DNA of 48,807 nt from Endozoicomonadaceae bacterium (GCA_015163815.1 JAAOIJ010000120.1:1-48807), one strand, 5' to 3'. Shown: positions 24,941 to 34,618, numbered from the stretch's first letter. Notes: generated by a model not told the origin, from the letters alone. Made by a program: numbers and translations.

Positions 24941-25700
24941 GTAGCATTTTATATAAGTTTAAAAAATGACGGAGTATTTGGCCTGTCTTCAATCTAAAAG
25001 TCATACAATATTATTTATATTGATTATGAATGATCTCAAAGGATTGCGTCTGCTGTATCAATGATCTCATTTAAAATGCTTCATAAAATGAATAACATAT
25101 TTTTTTTAGTATTAGCGTATTTTGAGATAACAGTGTCTATTCCTCATTTTTTTTTGATGGTTCTCAAATTAATTCAGAATCATATCCTTTAGCTTCTGTA
25201 AAATAGCTGGTTTTTTTTATTTAACATCAGGCAAAGTATCAGTTTTGAATTATGAGCTGCACTTTCAGTGATTTCAAAATCAATCTGAAACTCCTTTCCG
25301 TCAATCAGAATAAGTTATCAATTGATTCGTAGAAAATGAAATCAATTGATCGAACGTTTTGACTGGACAACGGATTAGTCAAACCAAGATCAACAAATAT
25401 TCATTGATCTGTTGATTGAAAAGATTTCTGAATATATTGTAAATGTAAGCTTCAAAAATCAAAATTGACTGGATATTTTTATGAAATTCATAGAGATATG
25501 AAGAGGTCGAACTGGATATCCTTTACGATGATGACTTGTTTGGATAGTATGGGGTTTGTCGTGCCTGAATTGTTGCACACCTATGTCCATGATTCAGTTG
25601 TTTTCATTTTTTTTCAAACAATTGATTTCTTCAGCATGGGTCAAATTGATTTCAGATTAACAGCTGCTATGGATTGAAGTAGGCGATGTGATTCTCCTAT
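24941..25700. other. Non-coding region between the zapA promoter and the 1018-aa gene
   Basis: Contains direct repeat copy C (25307-25486). A plus-strand 70-codon open frame (25465-25677) starts inside that repeat; it resembles nothing I know and has no ribosome binding site. In E. coli and many relatives ygfB follows at this junction, before pepP; I see no remnant of it here or at 28758-29350. Confidence 0.5.
25307..25486. repeat. Direct repeat copy C, left flank of the 1018-aa gene
   Basis: About 90% identical over 180 bases to 29060-29238, in the same orientation. It contains two ATCAATTGAT motifs about 34 bases apart and the block CAACAAATATTCATTGATCT. Its right part is about 80% identical over 35 bases to the right end of the miniature element (TTCATTGAACTGCTTATTGC against TTCATTGATCTGTTGATTGA, continuing). 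This suggests a diverged relative of that element. Confidence 0.8.
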
Positions 25701-28700
25701 TCATTCTGGATATAAATAAGACTCCGTGACATAAGTGACACATTTAGCTGTTTTACATAATAAATTTTTCAATGTTTCAAAATTATAAGCTTGATTGATT
25801 GTAGTCTTCAACATTTTTTGATACGCAGGCGTTTCGATTTCTAAATAAATGAAGCTATGATTAGGATTTAGTGTGTGTTGAAGAGTTAAGGCGGTCAGTA
25901 CAAAAACATATTTTTTTAAAGTTTTCGATGTAATCAATGCATTATAGGTATCACTATTGTCTGAAGCGCATACATAATGCTGACGACCTTGTATTTCCAC
26001 ATAAATAGAACAAGGTGTATCTGCTGATTCTAATGGATAGTGTTCATGGTTTCTGAAGACTAAGTCAACAGGGCTAACAAGCCTCCCTTCAATGTGTTCG
26101 CAATATTCACTTTGTTGCGTGACACCGTTGATTTTAGGCATTTTTGAAATTATCTTCTTTTTTTCAAGCGTTTCTGTTTCTGTTCTGAAATGCTCAGCTC
26201 GTTTTAGAGTATCTTGATTTAATAGATCGCGATGCTTATCGCTTAAGGCTAGAAGCCTGGTGGAGTTTTTCTCATCCACTAGATTCTTTTGTTGAAAAAA
26301 ATACAAGATAAAATAAATTTCTTGATATATATTCAAATAGATAAGATGCTGTTTTGGGGGTATATCTGAATGAGCAGCCTCTAACAATTCATGCATTTTA
26401 TTAGAGCACATCAGTAAGAAGTGAATAGATTCTTTTAATGTTTTTATTTTTTTTTCTTTATCTTCTACGCTTAGAGTATCTTGTTGATGCAATATTTCAT
26501 GAAATTTCAATAAGCTCGTTTGGCATAATTGATACAAGCATTGAAAATATCTATATTTTTTATACTTAGGAAAGATGATCATTGTATCGTGTCCCTGATA
26601 GGGGTATACATTATTGGCGTATACATTTTCGGCATATTTTTTTAATTCTAGGTTTGATATACTCCCATATCCTAAATCGTATCCTGATAGTTCTATATGA
26701 TATAGTTGTAACTGCAGATGACAAGGAACGTGTTCTGTTCTCATGGCTTCTTTCAACCATGGATACATTTTCTGATATATACGTATAATATATGCATTAT
26801 AGGCTTTAATGTTCAAAGGTTGGATATGTTGTCGTAAAAATATATCTAATTCAATAACTAAAAGAAATGTTATATCATGTTTTTTATTAATATAAGACTC
26901 AAAGTTTTGTAATACATATATTATCTGTTCTTTACTAAAAACGATATTTTTTAAATTTTTTTTGCTAGTGCGGTAGAAAAAATTGAGTCCTTCTAATATA
27001 TTTAGGTGCAAATTTAAGGGATAGGCATAAGGTATTCTTTCTAATAGATCTTTCTCGGCATGGAACCATTGTTGTTTATAATCTTGATATTGAAAATATT
27101 TTTCAAAAAATTGAATATCCCAAAAATTTTGATAGGTTGATAATGCACTGATAACAGAGCATATGATTCTATTATTGACGTGTTTTTTCTGATAATCTAC
27201 AGCATATATAATATATGTTTGATAAATATCTCGGAGCATCTTGTGATCTTGATTATATGCTACATCTTTCCCGGTTAATATGATTAAAGATCTAGAGATA
27301 TGCTCTTCCAAGATTCCAGTCAAACGCTTTGTTTGAGAATAAAATAAAGAATGTTTTACATTCAAAGATTTGGACCAGTTGTGATAAAAAGTGATCAATA
27401 CATTTTTTAATGAAGATGAGTCATTCTGTATGATCAGAGTAATTTTTGGAGTGCATATCAATCTTTTTATGCTGAATAGAATGCTTTGATAAGAAAACAT
27501 ATCGATTGCAAGAGGATCAGCTTGTAATTTGATAAGCCCTTCTATTATTTTTTTAATCAAGTGTATAGTAATCTTCGCTGTTTTTTGATTAGCAGAGAGT
27601 ACAAAAGGAATGCAACTTTGATCGTTAGCATCATCAGATATTCTATATAATAGCCTATGCAATAATTCAAGATTGATAGCACATTTTCCTGAATTTTGTA
27701 TTGTTAAATCAAGAAATTGATCATATATTTCTTGATTAATAATAATTTTATTGATGATATAAATATAGAATGAATTTATTTTTTCCTCACATTCTTGCGT
27801 TGTAAAAAATAAGCAAAAAATTCTTCTTATGTAAAATATTGCTTCCACTCTCTTTTCCCATTGCAATTGCTGGAAGCATCTGCTGTTTAAAAAAGAGATT
27901 ATCAGTTGATAAATTATTTGATACTCTTGGCGCATTTTTTTATAATCAATTAATTTTTTGAAGCGGGTGCATTGAAAGAATGCTTTGTATTCAATATATT
28001 GCAATAAATGAATCCATAAAGAAGATGATATCGCTGATCCAGGTAATCTATCATAGCCCTGTATTTCATCATCAAATAACCGATTAATCAGTGTTTTATA
28101 TTGATAGATCTTTTTCTCTAATATCTCTAAACTGTGAGAAGAACTGATGATCTCTTTCAGAATTTTTTCAGCTTGCATTGTATCTATAGGTTGATGCTTT
28201 ATGTGTGAATGAGATGTGACTTTCATTTTTGTAGATTGAATTATCTCCTCAGGTGAAGCTGGATGTCGCAAATGTTTACGAGAACTCCTTGAATCATCAG
28301 CATAATATGTTACTTGAGAGCTGGCATGAAACCGACTACTAGACTGACCAGATGAATGAACACGTGCAATATCACGTGCAGTATGGTCTTTATCTTTTGA
28401 AGAAGGAGTATCACTATGCAATTTTATTTTTTTATATTGAACTATCTTCTCAGGTGAATCTGAATTTCGCGAACGCTTACGAGAACTCCTTGAATAATCA
28501 GTATGATTTTTTTCTTGATCCTTGAGATACAACCGACTACTAGACTGACCAGATGAATGAATACGTGCAATATTACGTGCAGTATGGTCTTTATCTTTTG
28601 AAGAAGGAGTATCACTATGCAATTTTATTTTTTTATCTTGAACTATCTTCTCAGGTGAATCTGAATTTCGCGAACGCTTACGAGCACTCCTTGAGTAATC

Positions 28701-28757
28701 ATTCTGATATGGATGATGTCGATAGGTACGATCAGCGCTATATTTTAATTTTGGCAA
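25701..28757 (-). CDS. Repeat protein with NLS-like basic N-terminus and RAP-like C-terminus (1018 aa)
   Basis: No named family recognised. Residues 21-180 hold two and a half copies of a 67-residue repeat, each with SRKRSRNSDSPEKIVQ and KKIKLHSDTPSSKDKDHTAR. The two basic clusters about 13 residues apart read like a eukaryotic bipartite nuclear localisation signal in an Arg/Ser-rich context. Residues about 190-890 are helical, with helix-pair texture resembling octotricopeptide/FASTK-type repeats. The C-terminus has VDLVFRNHEHYPLE, then SIYVEIQGRQHYV and later KTLKKYVFVLTAL, resembling a RAP domain (an RNA-binding or nuclease-like fold). No signal peptide. A host-directed nucleic-acid-binding effector is a plausible inference, unproven. 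The gene lies alone between two direct repeats. Confidence 0.6.
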   Translation of the reverse strand: MPKLKYSADRTYRHHPYQNDYSRSARKRSRNSDSPEKIVQDKKIKLHSDTPSSKDKDHTARNIARIHSSGQSSSRLYLKDQEKNHTDYSRSSRKRSRNSDSPEKIVQYKKIKLHSDTPSSKDKDHTARDIARVHSSGQSSSRFHASSQVTYYADDSRSSRKHLRHPASPEEIIQSTKMKVTSHSHIKHQPIDTMQAEKILKEIISSSHSLEILEKKIYQYKTLINRLFDDEIQGYDRLPGSAISSSLWIHLLQYIEYKAFFQCTRFKKLIDYKKMRQEYQIIYQLIISFLNSRCFQQLQWEKRVEAIFYIRRIFCLFFTTQECEEKINSFYIYIINKIIINQEIYDQFLDLTIQNSGKCAINLELLHRLLYRISDDANDQSCIPFVLSANQKTAKITIHLIKKIIEGLIKLQADPLAIDMFSYQSILFSIKRLICTPKITLIIQNDSSSLKNVLITFYHNWSKSLNVKHSLFYSQTKRLTGILEEHISRSLIILTGKDVAYNQDHKMLRDIYQTYIIYAVDYQKKHVNNRIICSVISALSTYQNFWDIQFFEKYFQYQDYKQQWFHAEKDLLERIPYAYPLNLHLNILEGLNFFYRTSKKNLKNIVFSKEQIIYVLQNFESYINKKHDITFLLVIELDIFLRQHIQPLNIKAYNAYIIRIYQKMYPWLKEAMRTEHVPCHLQLQLYHIELSGYDLGYGSISNLELKKYAENVYANNVYPYQGHDTMIIFPKYKKYRYFQCLYQLCQTSLLKFHEILHQQDTLSVEDKEKKIKTLKESIHFLLMCSNKMHELLEAAHSDIPPKQHLIYLNIYQEIYFILYFFQQKNLVDEKNSTRLLALSDKHRDLLNQDTLKRAEHFRTETETLEKKKIISKMPKINGVTQQSEYCEHIEGRLVSPVDLVFRNHEHYPLESADTPCSIYVEIQGRQHYVCASDNSDTYNALITSKTLKKYVFVLTALTLQHTLNPNHSFIYLEIETPAYQKMLKTTINQAYNFETLKNLLCKTAKCVTYVTESYLYPE
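28218..28697 (-). repeat. Tandem 201-bp coding repeat (two and a half copies)
   Basis: Units begin at 28697, 28496 and 28295 (minus strand) and encode 67 residues each. Units 1 and 2 are nearly identical at DNA level, so duplication is recent; the third is shorter and diverged. Copy number may vary between strains. Confidence 0.85.
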
Positions 28758-29059
28758 AGTAATCCCCTTTTTTATTCAAAGAGTAAAATCAATAATCAAG
28801 ATCTAACTTGTGCGTTGTTTTCTTTTAACAGATAGAATCTTTATCATCCTTGTTATATAGACAATAGATATGAAAAATAAATGCATCAATCATCAAACAA
28901 ATATAGATAGAGAAACTGTACATTCAGTTTTTCAGTAAAAATATATGTTTTAAATATCAATGATATAAGAATATATTATATAATAATGTGTTGCTTATTT
29001 ATTTTTTTTGAATTAGAGAGAATGTGGAGAAATATGAGATCAAATGTCAATAAATCAAT
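28758..29059. other. Spacer upstream of the 1018-aa gene
   Basis: Very AT-rich and presumably the promoter region of the minus-strand gene. No unambiguous promoter pair, gene or hairpin seen. Confidence 0.4.
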
Positions 29060-29238
29060 AGAATAAGTTATCAATTGATTCGTTGAAATTGAAATCAATT
29101 GATCGAAAGTTTTGATTGACAACAGATTAGTCAAACCAAGATCAACAAATATTCATTGATCTTTTGATTGAAAAGATTTCTGAATATATTGTGAATGTAC
29201 GCTGCAGAAATCAAGATTGAGTAGATGTTGTTATGAAA
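29060..29238. repeat. Direct repeat copy D, right flank of the 1018-aa gene
   Basis: Partner of 25307-25486 with about 16 substitutions and one single-base gap. Both copies encode QDQQIFIDLLIEKISEYIVN in the same frame, possibly the end of a former transposase. It lies just before the pepP promoter. Confidence 0.8.
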
Positions 29239-29266
29239 GTTAACTTCAGATTTTAGCATTCAGTTG

Positions 29267-29295
29267 TTTCTCTTCTTGATAAGCAGAGGTATAAT
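29267..29295 (+). promoter_or_regulatory. Candidate promoter of pepP-ubiH-ubiI
   Basis: TATAAT at 29290-29295, with TTTCTC 17 bases upstream (29267-29272). The -10 is perfect and the -35 weak. The start would be about 50 bases before the pepP ATG. Confidence 0.5.
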
Positions 29296-29350
29296 GGAAT
29301 TCATGTGAAATAAATCGATAGTATCTTGACAAATTGGTTAATTAATCGTG

Positions 29351-30655
29351 ATGCAAAAAGAGATAAATCAAGTATTTAAATTCAGAAGACAGCGTTTGAT
29401 TGAACTATTGCCATGTGATTCAATAGCGTTGATATTTTCTAATGATTATCAAATTCGTAATCGTGATATCAATTATCCTTTTAGGCAGGATAGCAATTTT
29501 TTATATTTGACAGGCTTCAATGAGCCAGACTCTATTTTGGTGCTGATGACTGATCAATCTAAAGGGGTTGATATTTTATTTTGTAGGCCAAAGAATCATT
29601 CAGAGGAAATATGGCAAGGTGAACGTTTAGGCTTGACTCAAGCAAAAGAAACTTTAAATGTAGAGACTGCGATTGATATTGAATCATTTCAAGACTTATT
29701 TTCAGGATGGATTGAAAATAAAAAAAATATTTACTTTAATTTACAAATGCCTGCAAAGCAATATCAAAAAATCAAACCATTTTTATGTGGTATGGAATCT
29801 CAAGATACGATGATTGAATCGCTTCATGAAATTAATCATTTGATTCATCCTATGCGGATGATTAAAAGTCCTGAAGAAATTATGCAAATTCAAATCGCTT
29901 GTGATATTAGTGTCTTGGCACATAAGCAAGCGATGAAAGCATGCAAGCCAGGCCAGTATGAATATGAGTTAGAGTCAATTTTAATATCAGAATTTATTCG
30001 TAAAGGGGCTCGCTTTTCTGCATATGAAAGTATTGTTGCCTCAGGCCAAAATGGTTGCACGTTGCATTATACTAATAATAATAGCCGCATTAAACCAGAT
30101 GACTTAGTGCTCATTGATGCTGGTTGCGAATGGCAAGGGTATGCATCAGATATTACTAGAACATTTCCTGCATCAGGTGTATTTTCATCAGCACAGTGTG
30201 CCATTTATGATCTTGTCTTGCTCGCACAAATGACTGTGATTGAGGCATTAGCGCCAGGGATCTACTGGCAAGATATGCATCAGCTTTCTGTAAAAATAAT
30301 GACGCAAGGACTCTTAGATTTAAATATTTTAGAAGGCACATTATCCCACTTAATTGAATCAAAAGCGATTCAACGATTTTATATGCATGGTATTGGTCAT
30401 TTTTTAGGCTTAGATGTGCATGATGTCGGTAGTATGAAGCATCAAGGAAAAAGAAGACCGCTGGAGTCAGGGATGGTTCTAACAGTTGAACCTGGTTTAT
30501 ATTTTGACCAAAACGATCTAACAATACCGGAATCTTTTCGTGGTATTAGTGTTCGTATTGAAGATGATCTTTTGATTACGCCAACAGGTGTTCGTGTTTT
30601 AACTGCAGATTTGCCAAAAACAAGTGTTGAGATCGAAGCATGGATGAAAGTATAG
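29351..30655 (+). CDS. pepP: Xaa-Pro aminopeptidase PepP
   Basis: Cytoplasmic M24B dimetal peptidase that removes an N-terminal residue preceding proline. About 434 aa (E. coli 441). The N-terminal domain carries RNRDINYPFRQDSNFLYLTG. The catalytic pita-bread domain shows the metal ligands: the aspartates in DAGCEWQGYASDITRTFP, the histidine in MHGIGHFLG, and the glutamates in VEPGLYF and RIEDD. I start at the ATG 29351; a GTG lies one codon earlier. The 3' end overlaps ubiH by 16 bases. As in E. coli, pepP heads the ubiH-ubiI cluster, but the usual preceding ygfB is missing and the 1018-aa gene sits upstream instead. Confidence 0.95.
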   Translation: MQKEINQVFKFRRQRLIELLPCDSIALIFSNDYQIRNRDINYPFRQDSNFLYLTGFNEPDSILVLMTDQSKGVDILFCRPKNHSEEIWQGERLGLTQAKETLNVETAIDIESFQDLFSGWIENKKNIYFNLQMPAKQYQKIKPFLCGMESQDTMIESLHEINHLIHPMRMIKSPEEIMQIQIACDISVLAHKQAMKACKPGQYEYELESILISEFIRKGARFSAYESIVASGQNGCTLHYTNNNSRIKPDDLVLIDAGCEWQGYASDITRTFPASGVFSSAQCAIYDLVLLAQMTVIEALAPGIYWQDMHQLSVKIMTQGLLDLNILEGTLSHLIESKAIQRFYMHGIGHFLGLDVHDVGSMKHQGKRRPLESGMVLTVEPGLYFDQNDLTIPESFRGISVRIEDDLLITPTGVRVLTADLPKTSVEIEAWMKV

Positions 30656-31899
30656 ATTCTGTTGATGTCAATCTCGAATCAAAACATGAGCATATTGCGA
30701 TTATAGGTGGCGGCTTAGTTGGGCTCAGTGTTGCTTTGAGCTTGCTGCATTGTAATCAAAAAACGCCAACGCGATTGAAGCAAATTGTTTTAATTGACCC
30801 CGTGCACCCAACACAAATTGCTGCCAATAGTATCAAATCAAAAACCGTGGCCATCTCTTATGGCAGTCGAATAATATATGAATCATTAAATTTTTGGCAT
30901 ACTATTCATCATTTAGCAGAACCCATTAAATCAGTTCAAGTATCTATTCAAAATAGTTGCGCTACAACGACCTTGTTAGCCTCTCAATCACATGTGCCTG
31001 CCTTAGGCTATGTGATTCCTGACTCAGACCTGATCATGGCGTTATGGCGTCATCTTGAAGCTGATGAATGTTTTATTATGAAGCAAGCTGAATTGGAATC
31101 TATTGTATTTTCAGGATCTCAATCGACATTAAAAATATTAGAAAATAATAAGACGCTTCATCTGACTGCAGATTTAGTCATTTTAGCAAATGGTAATAAT
31201 ACAGCATTTCATAAAAAATTAGGCTTTATACCTACTTGTAAATCGTATAAGCAAACGGCACTCGTTGCCTCTTTAAAGCACCAATATCCACACATGGGCT
31301 GCGCCTTTGAGCATTTTACGCCGGATGGTCCAATCGCTTTATTGCCATGCCAATCTAACACTCAAACAAGTAGTAGTTTGGTTTGGGTGATGTCAACAGA
31401 TCAAGCAGGCAAGAAAAAGCAAGCGTCTGATGTTCAGTTTTTAGAACAAATACCGAAGCAGTTTACAAATCAACTGGGTCATTTTACACAAGTTGAAGCA
31501 AGGCAAACATTTCCTGTTATATTGAGTACACATTCAGAACCTGTGCGCCCAGGCTTGCTTCTGATGGGTAATGCAGACAATACCTTACACCCGGTAGCAG
31601 GGCAAAGTTATAATTTAGCTTTGCGGCATGCAATGACTTTAGTTTCAGTGTTATCTCAAGCATCAAGTCAGTATGCATTAGGTCATCTTTATCATTTAAA
31701 TGCATATCGAAATCAACAGCGCATGGATACCATGCGAACCATTTTTTTTACAGATCAATTAGTCAAACAAGCTGCATCCACTAAAAAAAGAAGCTCGCGT
31801 TTATTATTTAGTCTTGGTTTATTCGCAGCTCATCATGTTCCTTGTCTTAATCATATGATTTCACACTATGGTATGGGGCTTGTGGGGTATGGTGAATGA
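30640..31899 (+). CDS. ubiH: Ubiquinone biosynthesis hydroxylase UbiH
   Basis: FAD-dependent monooxygenase of the UbiH/UbiI family; UbiH hydroxylates C4 of the ubiquinone ring. Of 419 aa, the N-terminus has the FAD Rossmann motif IAIIGGGLVGLSVALSLL and the C-terminal half the second FAD motif MGNADNTLHPVAGQSYNLAL. In E. coli UbiH the latter reads GNAAHTLHPIAGQGFNLGLR, so this is a good match with N and S substitutions. It is slightly longer than E. coli UbiH (392). Its start lies within the end of pepP and its stop overlaps the next gene by 4 bases, so translation is probably coupled. The quinone made feeds the Na+-NQR encoded just downstream. Confidence 0.9.
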   Translation: MDESIDSVDVNLESKHEHIAIIGGGLVGLSVALSLLHCNQKTPTRLKQIVLIDPVHPTQIAANSIKSKTVAISYGSRIIYESLNFWHTIHHLAEPIKSVQVSIQNSCATTTLLASQSHVPALGYVIPDSDLIMALWRHLEADECFIMKQAELESIVFSGSQSTLKILENNKTLHLTADLVILANGNNTAFHKKLGFIPTCKSYKQTALVASLKHQYPHMGCAFEHFTPDGPIALLPCQSNTQTSSSLVWVMSTDQAGKKKQASDVQFLEQIPKQFTNQLGHFTQVEARQTFPVILSTHSEPVRPGLLLMGNADNTLHPVAGQSYNLALRHAMTLVSVLSQASSQYALGHLYHLNAYRNQQRMDTMRTIFFTDQLVKQAASTKKRSSRLLFSLGLFAAHHVPCLNHMISHYGMGLVGYGE

Positions 31900-33137
31900 A
31901 GCCAGTCTCTCCTTGTGATATCTTGATCGTGGGTGGAGGCGTTATTGGGTTAACGCTAGCCAATGCTTTAGCTTGTACAACCAATGCTTCTGTCAGCTTA
32001 ATTGAAAAAAAAACATGGTTAACACCCTCTCATTCTGAAATATGCTTATCTAGTGTTCCTGTATCAGCTTTAACTTGGTCTTCAATTCAATTGATGAAGA
32101 ATCTAGGAATATGGTCTCTTATTCCTTCTCAATATCTTTGTTTTCTTGATCAAATGATCGTATGGGATCAAGAAGGCATTGGTTCTCTTCATTTGAATGC
32201 AGCCACAACAGGTTACCCTTATATGGGATGTTTAATTGAGAATCATCGGTTAGAAGAAGCTTTATTATTGAAATTAAAAACAACGCGAGTGCAATTATTG
32301 GATCAAGTTGAACTGATATCAATCTGTGACAATAATGAATCCGTTTTATTGGATACCAATCAAGGATATTTCAAAGCAAAACTGGTTATTGGTGCAGATG
32401 GTTCATGTTCGATGTTGCGAGCTTTGAGTGGCATGCCAACTATCTCTAAATCTTGCTTGCATCATGCTATCGTCTGTCAAATTCAAACTCATTTTTCGAG
32501 CCCACAACAGGCTTGGCAAGTCTTTCAAAAAACAGGGGTGTTAGCTGTTTTGCCGTTATCTTCGCCAGATTTATTATCTAGAAAAGCAATTGTGTGGTCA
32601 ACGCTTCCGCATATTGCGCATCAATTAATGCATATGAATGATGCTGAATTTTCTGCAGCTTTTTTGAAAGCATCCGAACAGTGTGTTGGTGAGATTCAAA
32701 ACATGAGTGCGCGCCTATGTATTCCATTAGTTCAGCGCCATGTAAAAAAATATTATATTAATCGTATTGTGCTAGTGGGTGATGCTGCGCATACTATTCA
32801 CCCATTAGCAGGACAAGGTATGAACTTAGGGCTATTAGATGTCGCTGCATTAGCTCATTTAATACGAAATACGTCATCATTGATGCATCAGGCTACATTG
32901 CAAGCCATGTTGGCACAATATCAAGCTTTGCGACAACAAGAGAATCATTTGATGCGATATGCTATGCATTTTTTGCAACATTTTTTTTGCCAACAGTCAC
33001 CTGGGCTGCATAGTTTTCGTCAATTTGGAATGCAATCGCTTAATCAATCTAAATGGATGAAAAATTTTTTAATACGCTATGCCATGGGTTTGAAAAAAAA
33101 TTCATCTGTATTAATGGATGTTGATTTGACAGTGTAA
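31896..33137 (+). CDS. ubiI: UbiI/VisC-like ubiquinone biosynthesis hydroxylase
   Basis: Second FAD-dependent hydroxylase of the same family; by position (pepP-ubiH-ubiI) it should act at C5 of the ring. 413 aa (E. coli UbiI 400) with DILIVGGGVIGLTLANALA, ADGSCSMLRALSGMP (the DG motif) and the conserved VLVGDAAHTIHPLAGQGMNL. UbiF-type proteins (C6 hydroxylase) are closely similar, so the exact position cannot be fixed from sequence; synteny is the argument. It starts within the ubiH stop (4-base overlap). The frame is intact. It is followed by 150 bases and then nqrA. Confidence 0.85.
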   Translation: MKPVSPCDILIVGGGVIGLTLANALACTTNASVSLIEKKTWLTPSHSEICLSSVPVSALTWSSIQLMKNLGIWSLIPSQYLCFLDQMIVWDQEGIGSLHLNAATTGYPYMGCLIENHRLEEALLLKLKTTRVQLLDQVELISICDNNESVLLDTNQGYFKAKLVIGADGSCSMLRALSGMPTISKSCLHHAIVCQIQTHFSSPQQAWQVFQKTGVLAVLPLSSPDLLSRKAIVWSTLPHIAHQLMHMNDAEFSAAFLKASEQCVGEIQNMSARLCIPLVQRHVKKYYINRIVLVGDAAHTIHPLAGQGMNLGLLDVAALAHLIRNTSSLMHQATLQAMLAQYQALRQQENHLMRYAMHFLQHFFCQQSPGLHSFRQFGMQSLNQSKWMKNFLIRYAMGLKKNSSVLMDVDLTV

Positions 33138-33287
33138 CAATAAAAAGACTTTGTGCATGGACAAGATCAGTATAAAATAATGATTTGATGCTATATGCAT
33201 GCAACAACTATTTTAGATTTTGTGTTGAGAGTCAAGCAGGTTATGATAGCGAATGGGCGCTTATTTTATTATTCAAAGGCATGAGGT
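33138..33287 (+). promoter_or_regulatory. Spacer with probable nqr promoter
   Basis: 150 bases between ubiI and nqrA. A TATAAAAT stretch near 33171-33178 could be a -10 region; the -35 is unclear. AAAGG about 8 bases before the nqrA ATG is its ribosome binding site. No terminator hairpin is visible after ubiI, so read-through is possible. Confidence 0.3.
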
Positions 33288-34616
33288 ATGACATATATTA
33301 AGAAAGGTTTGGATTTGCCAATTTTAGGCGTTCCAGATCAACAAATTTCAGACGCTAAGCCTATTAAACAGATTGCTGTTTTAGGGCATAACTATGTTCA
33401 TATGAAGCCTACCTTGCTAGTTTCTGAAGGCGAAGAGGTGTTAGCAGGTCAACCTTTATTTTCAGATAAAAAAAATCCAAAAATAAAATATACTACACCT
33501 GTTTCAGGCGTTGTCTCTTCAATTAATCGTGGTGAAAAACGGGTTTTACAATCAATTGTGGTGACTTGTAATCATAAGCCAGGCTTATCTTTTAGTGCGT
33601 TTAAAAAAGAACAACTGAAAACGCTGAAATCTGAGCAAATTATATCACAATTGTTAGCATCAGGCTTGTGGACTGCTTTTCGAACGCGTCCTTATAGTCG
33701 GACTCCTGATCCTGATTCAGTGCCTTCTGCTATTTTTGTCACAGCAATCGATACTCGACCTTTATCTGCTAACCCAGCTGGGATATTAAGTCAATATAAA
33801 GCACAGTTTGAAGCAGGCCTTATCGTTTTAAAACAATTGCATCCCATTATTTATGTTTGTACTGCACCAGGTGTTCGTGTTGATGTCGATACAGTTAAAC
33901 AAGCTGTTTTTTCAGGGCCTCATCCTGCTGGATTACCTGGGACACATATCCATTTTTTATCCCCTGTTAGCATGAACAAACAAGTTTGGCATCTGAATTA
34001 TCAAGACGTGATTGCAATTGGTTATTTGTTTTTAATGGGTACATTATGGGCGGAGCGTATTATTGCTATTGGCGGACCTAAGTTGAAAAAACCTAGATTA
34101 ATTCGAGCTTGTTTGGGTGCTTCATTGAATGATTTGCTTGACAATGAAATACAAGATGGACCTCATCGTGTGATTAGTGGATCTGTCTTAGATGGCGACA
34201 TATCTCAAGCACCCTGTGAATTTTTAGGACGCTATCATTTGCAAGTCAGTGTATTAGAGGAAGCCGTTTCACGTACTTTTTTGCATTATTTAAGATTAGG
34301 CGTGACACAATTTTCTGTGATGCCTGTATACTGGTCTCGTTTTTTAAATAAACGTTTTAATATGACAACATCAACACAAGGTAGTCCTCGTGCAATGGTT
34401 CCGATTGGGAGTTATGAACGTGTTATGCCGCTCGATATTTTGCCAACGCAATTATTACGAGCTTTGATTGTTCAAGATGTAGAAATGGCTGAAAAATTAG
34501 GTATGTTAGAATTGGATGAAGAAGATTTAGCTTTGTGTACTTTTGTCTGTCCTGGTAAATATGAATATGGGCCTATTTTACGAGATAATTTGACGATATT
34601 TGAAAAGGAGGGTTAA
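33288..34616 (+). CDS. nqrA: Na+-translocating NADH:quinone reductase subunit A
   Basis: Peripheral cytoplasmic subunit of the six-subunit Na+-NQR, near the ubiquinone site. 442 aa (Vibrio about 446). The N-terminus KKGLDLPILGVPDQQISDAK is typical (family: IKKGLDLPI.G.P), and GLWTAFRTRPYSRTPDPDSV and FVTAIDTRPLSANPA are family blocks. First gene of nqrABCDEF; nqrB follows 2 bases after the stop with its own strong ribosome binding site (GGAGGG). The operon is complete and intact, so the enzyme should be functional, pumping sodium outward while oxidising NADH. Confidence 0.97.
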   Translation: MTYIKKGLDLPILGVPDQQISDAKPIKQIAVLGHNYVHMKPTLLVSEGEEVLAGQPLFSDKKNPKIKYTTPVSGVVSSINRGEKRVLQSIVVTCNHKPGLSFSAFKKEQLKTLKSEQIISQLLASGLWTAFRTRPYSRTPDPDSVPSAIFVTAIDTRPLSANPAGILSQYKAQFEAGLIVLKQLHPIIYVCTAPGVRVDVDTVKQAVFSGPHPAGLPGTHIHFLSPVSMNKQVWHLNYQDVIAIGYLFLMGTLWAERIIAIGGPKLKKPRLIRACLGASLNDLLDNEIQDGPHRVISGSVLDGDISQAPCEFLGRYHLQVSVLEEAVSRTFLHYLRLGVTQFSVMPVYWSRFLNKRFNMTTSTQGSPRAMVPIGSYERVMPLDILPTQLLRALIVQDVEMAEKLGMLELDEEDLALCTFVCPGKYEYGPILRDNLTIFEKEG

Positions 34617-34618
34617 AC

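Noticed and set aside
25465..25677. Plus-strand 70-codon frame beside direct repeat C
   Set aside because: Starts inside the repeat, lacks a ribosome binding site and is absent after repeat D.
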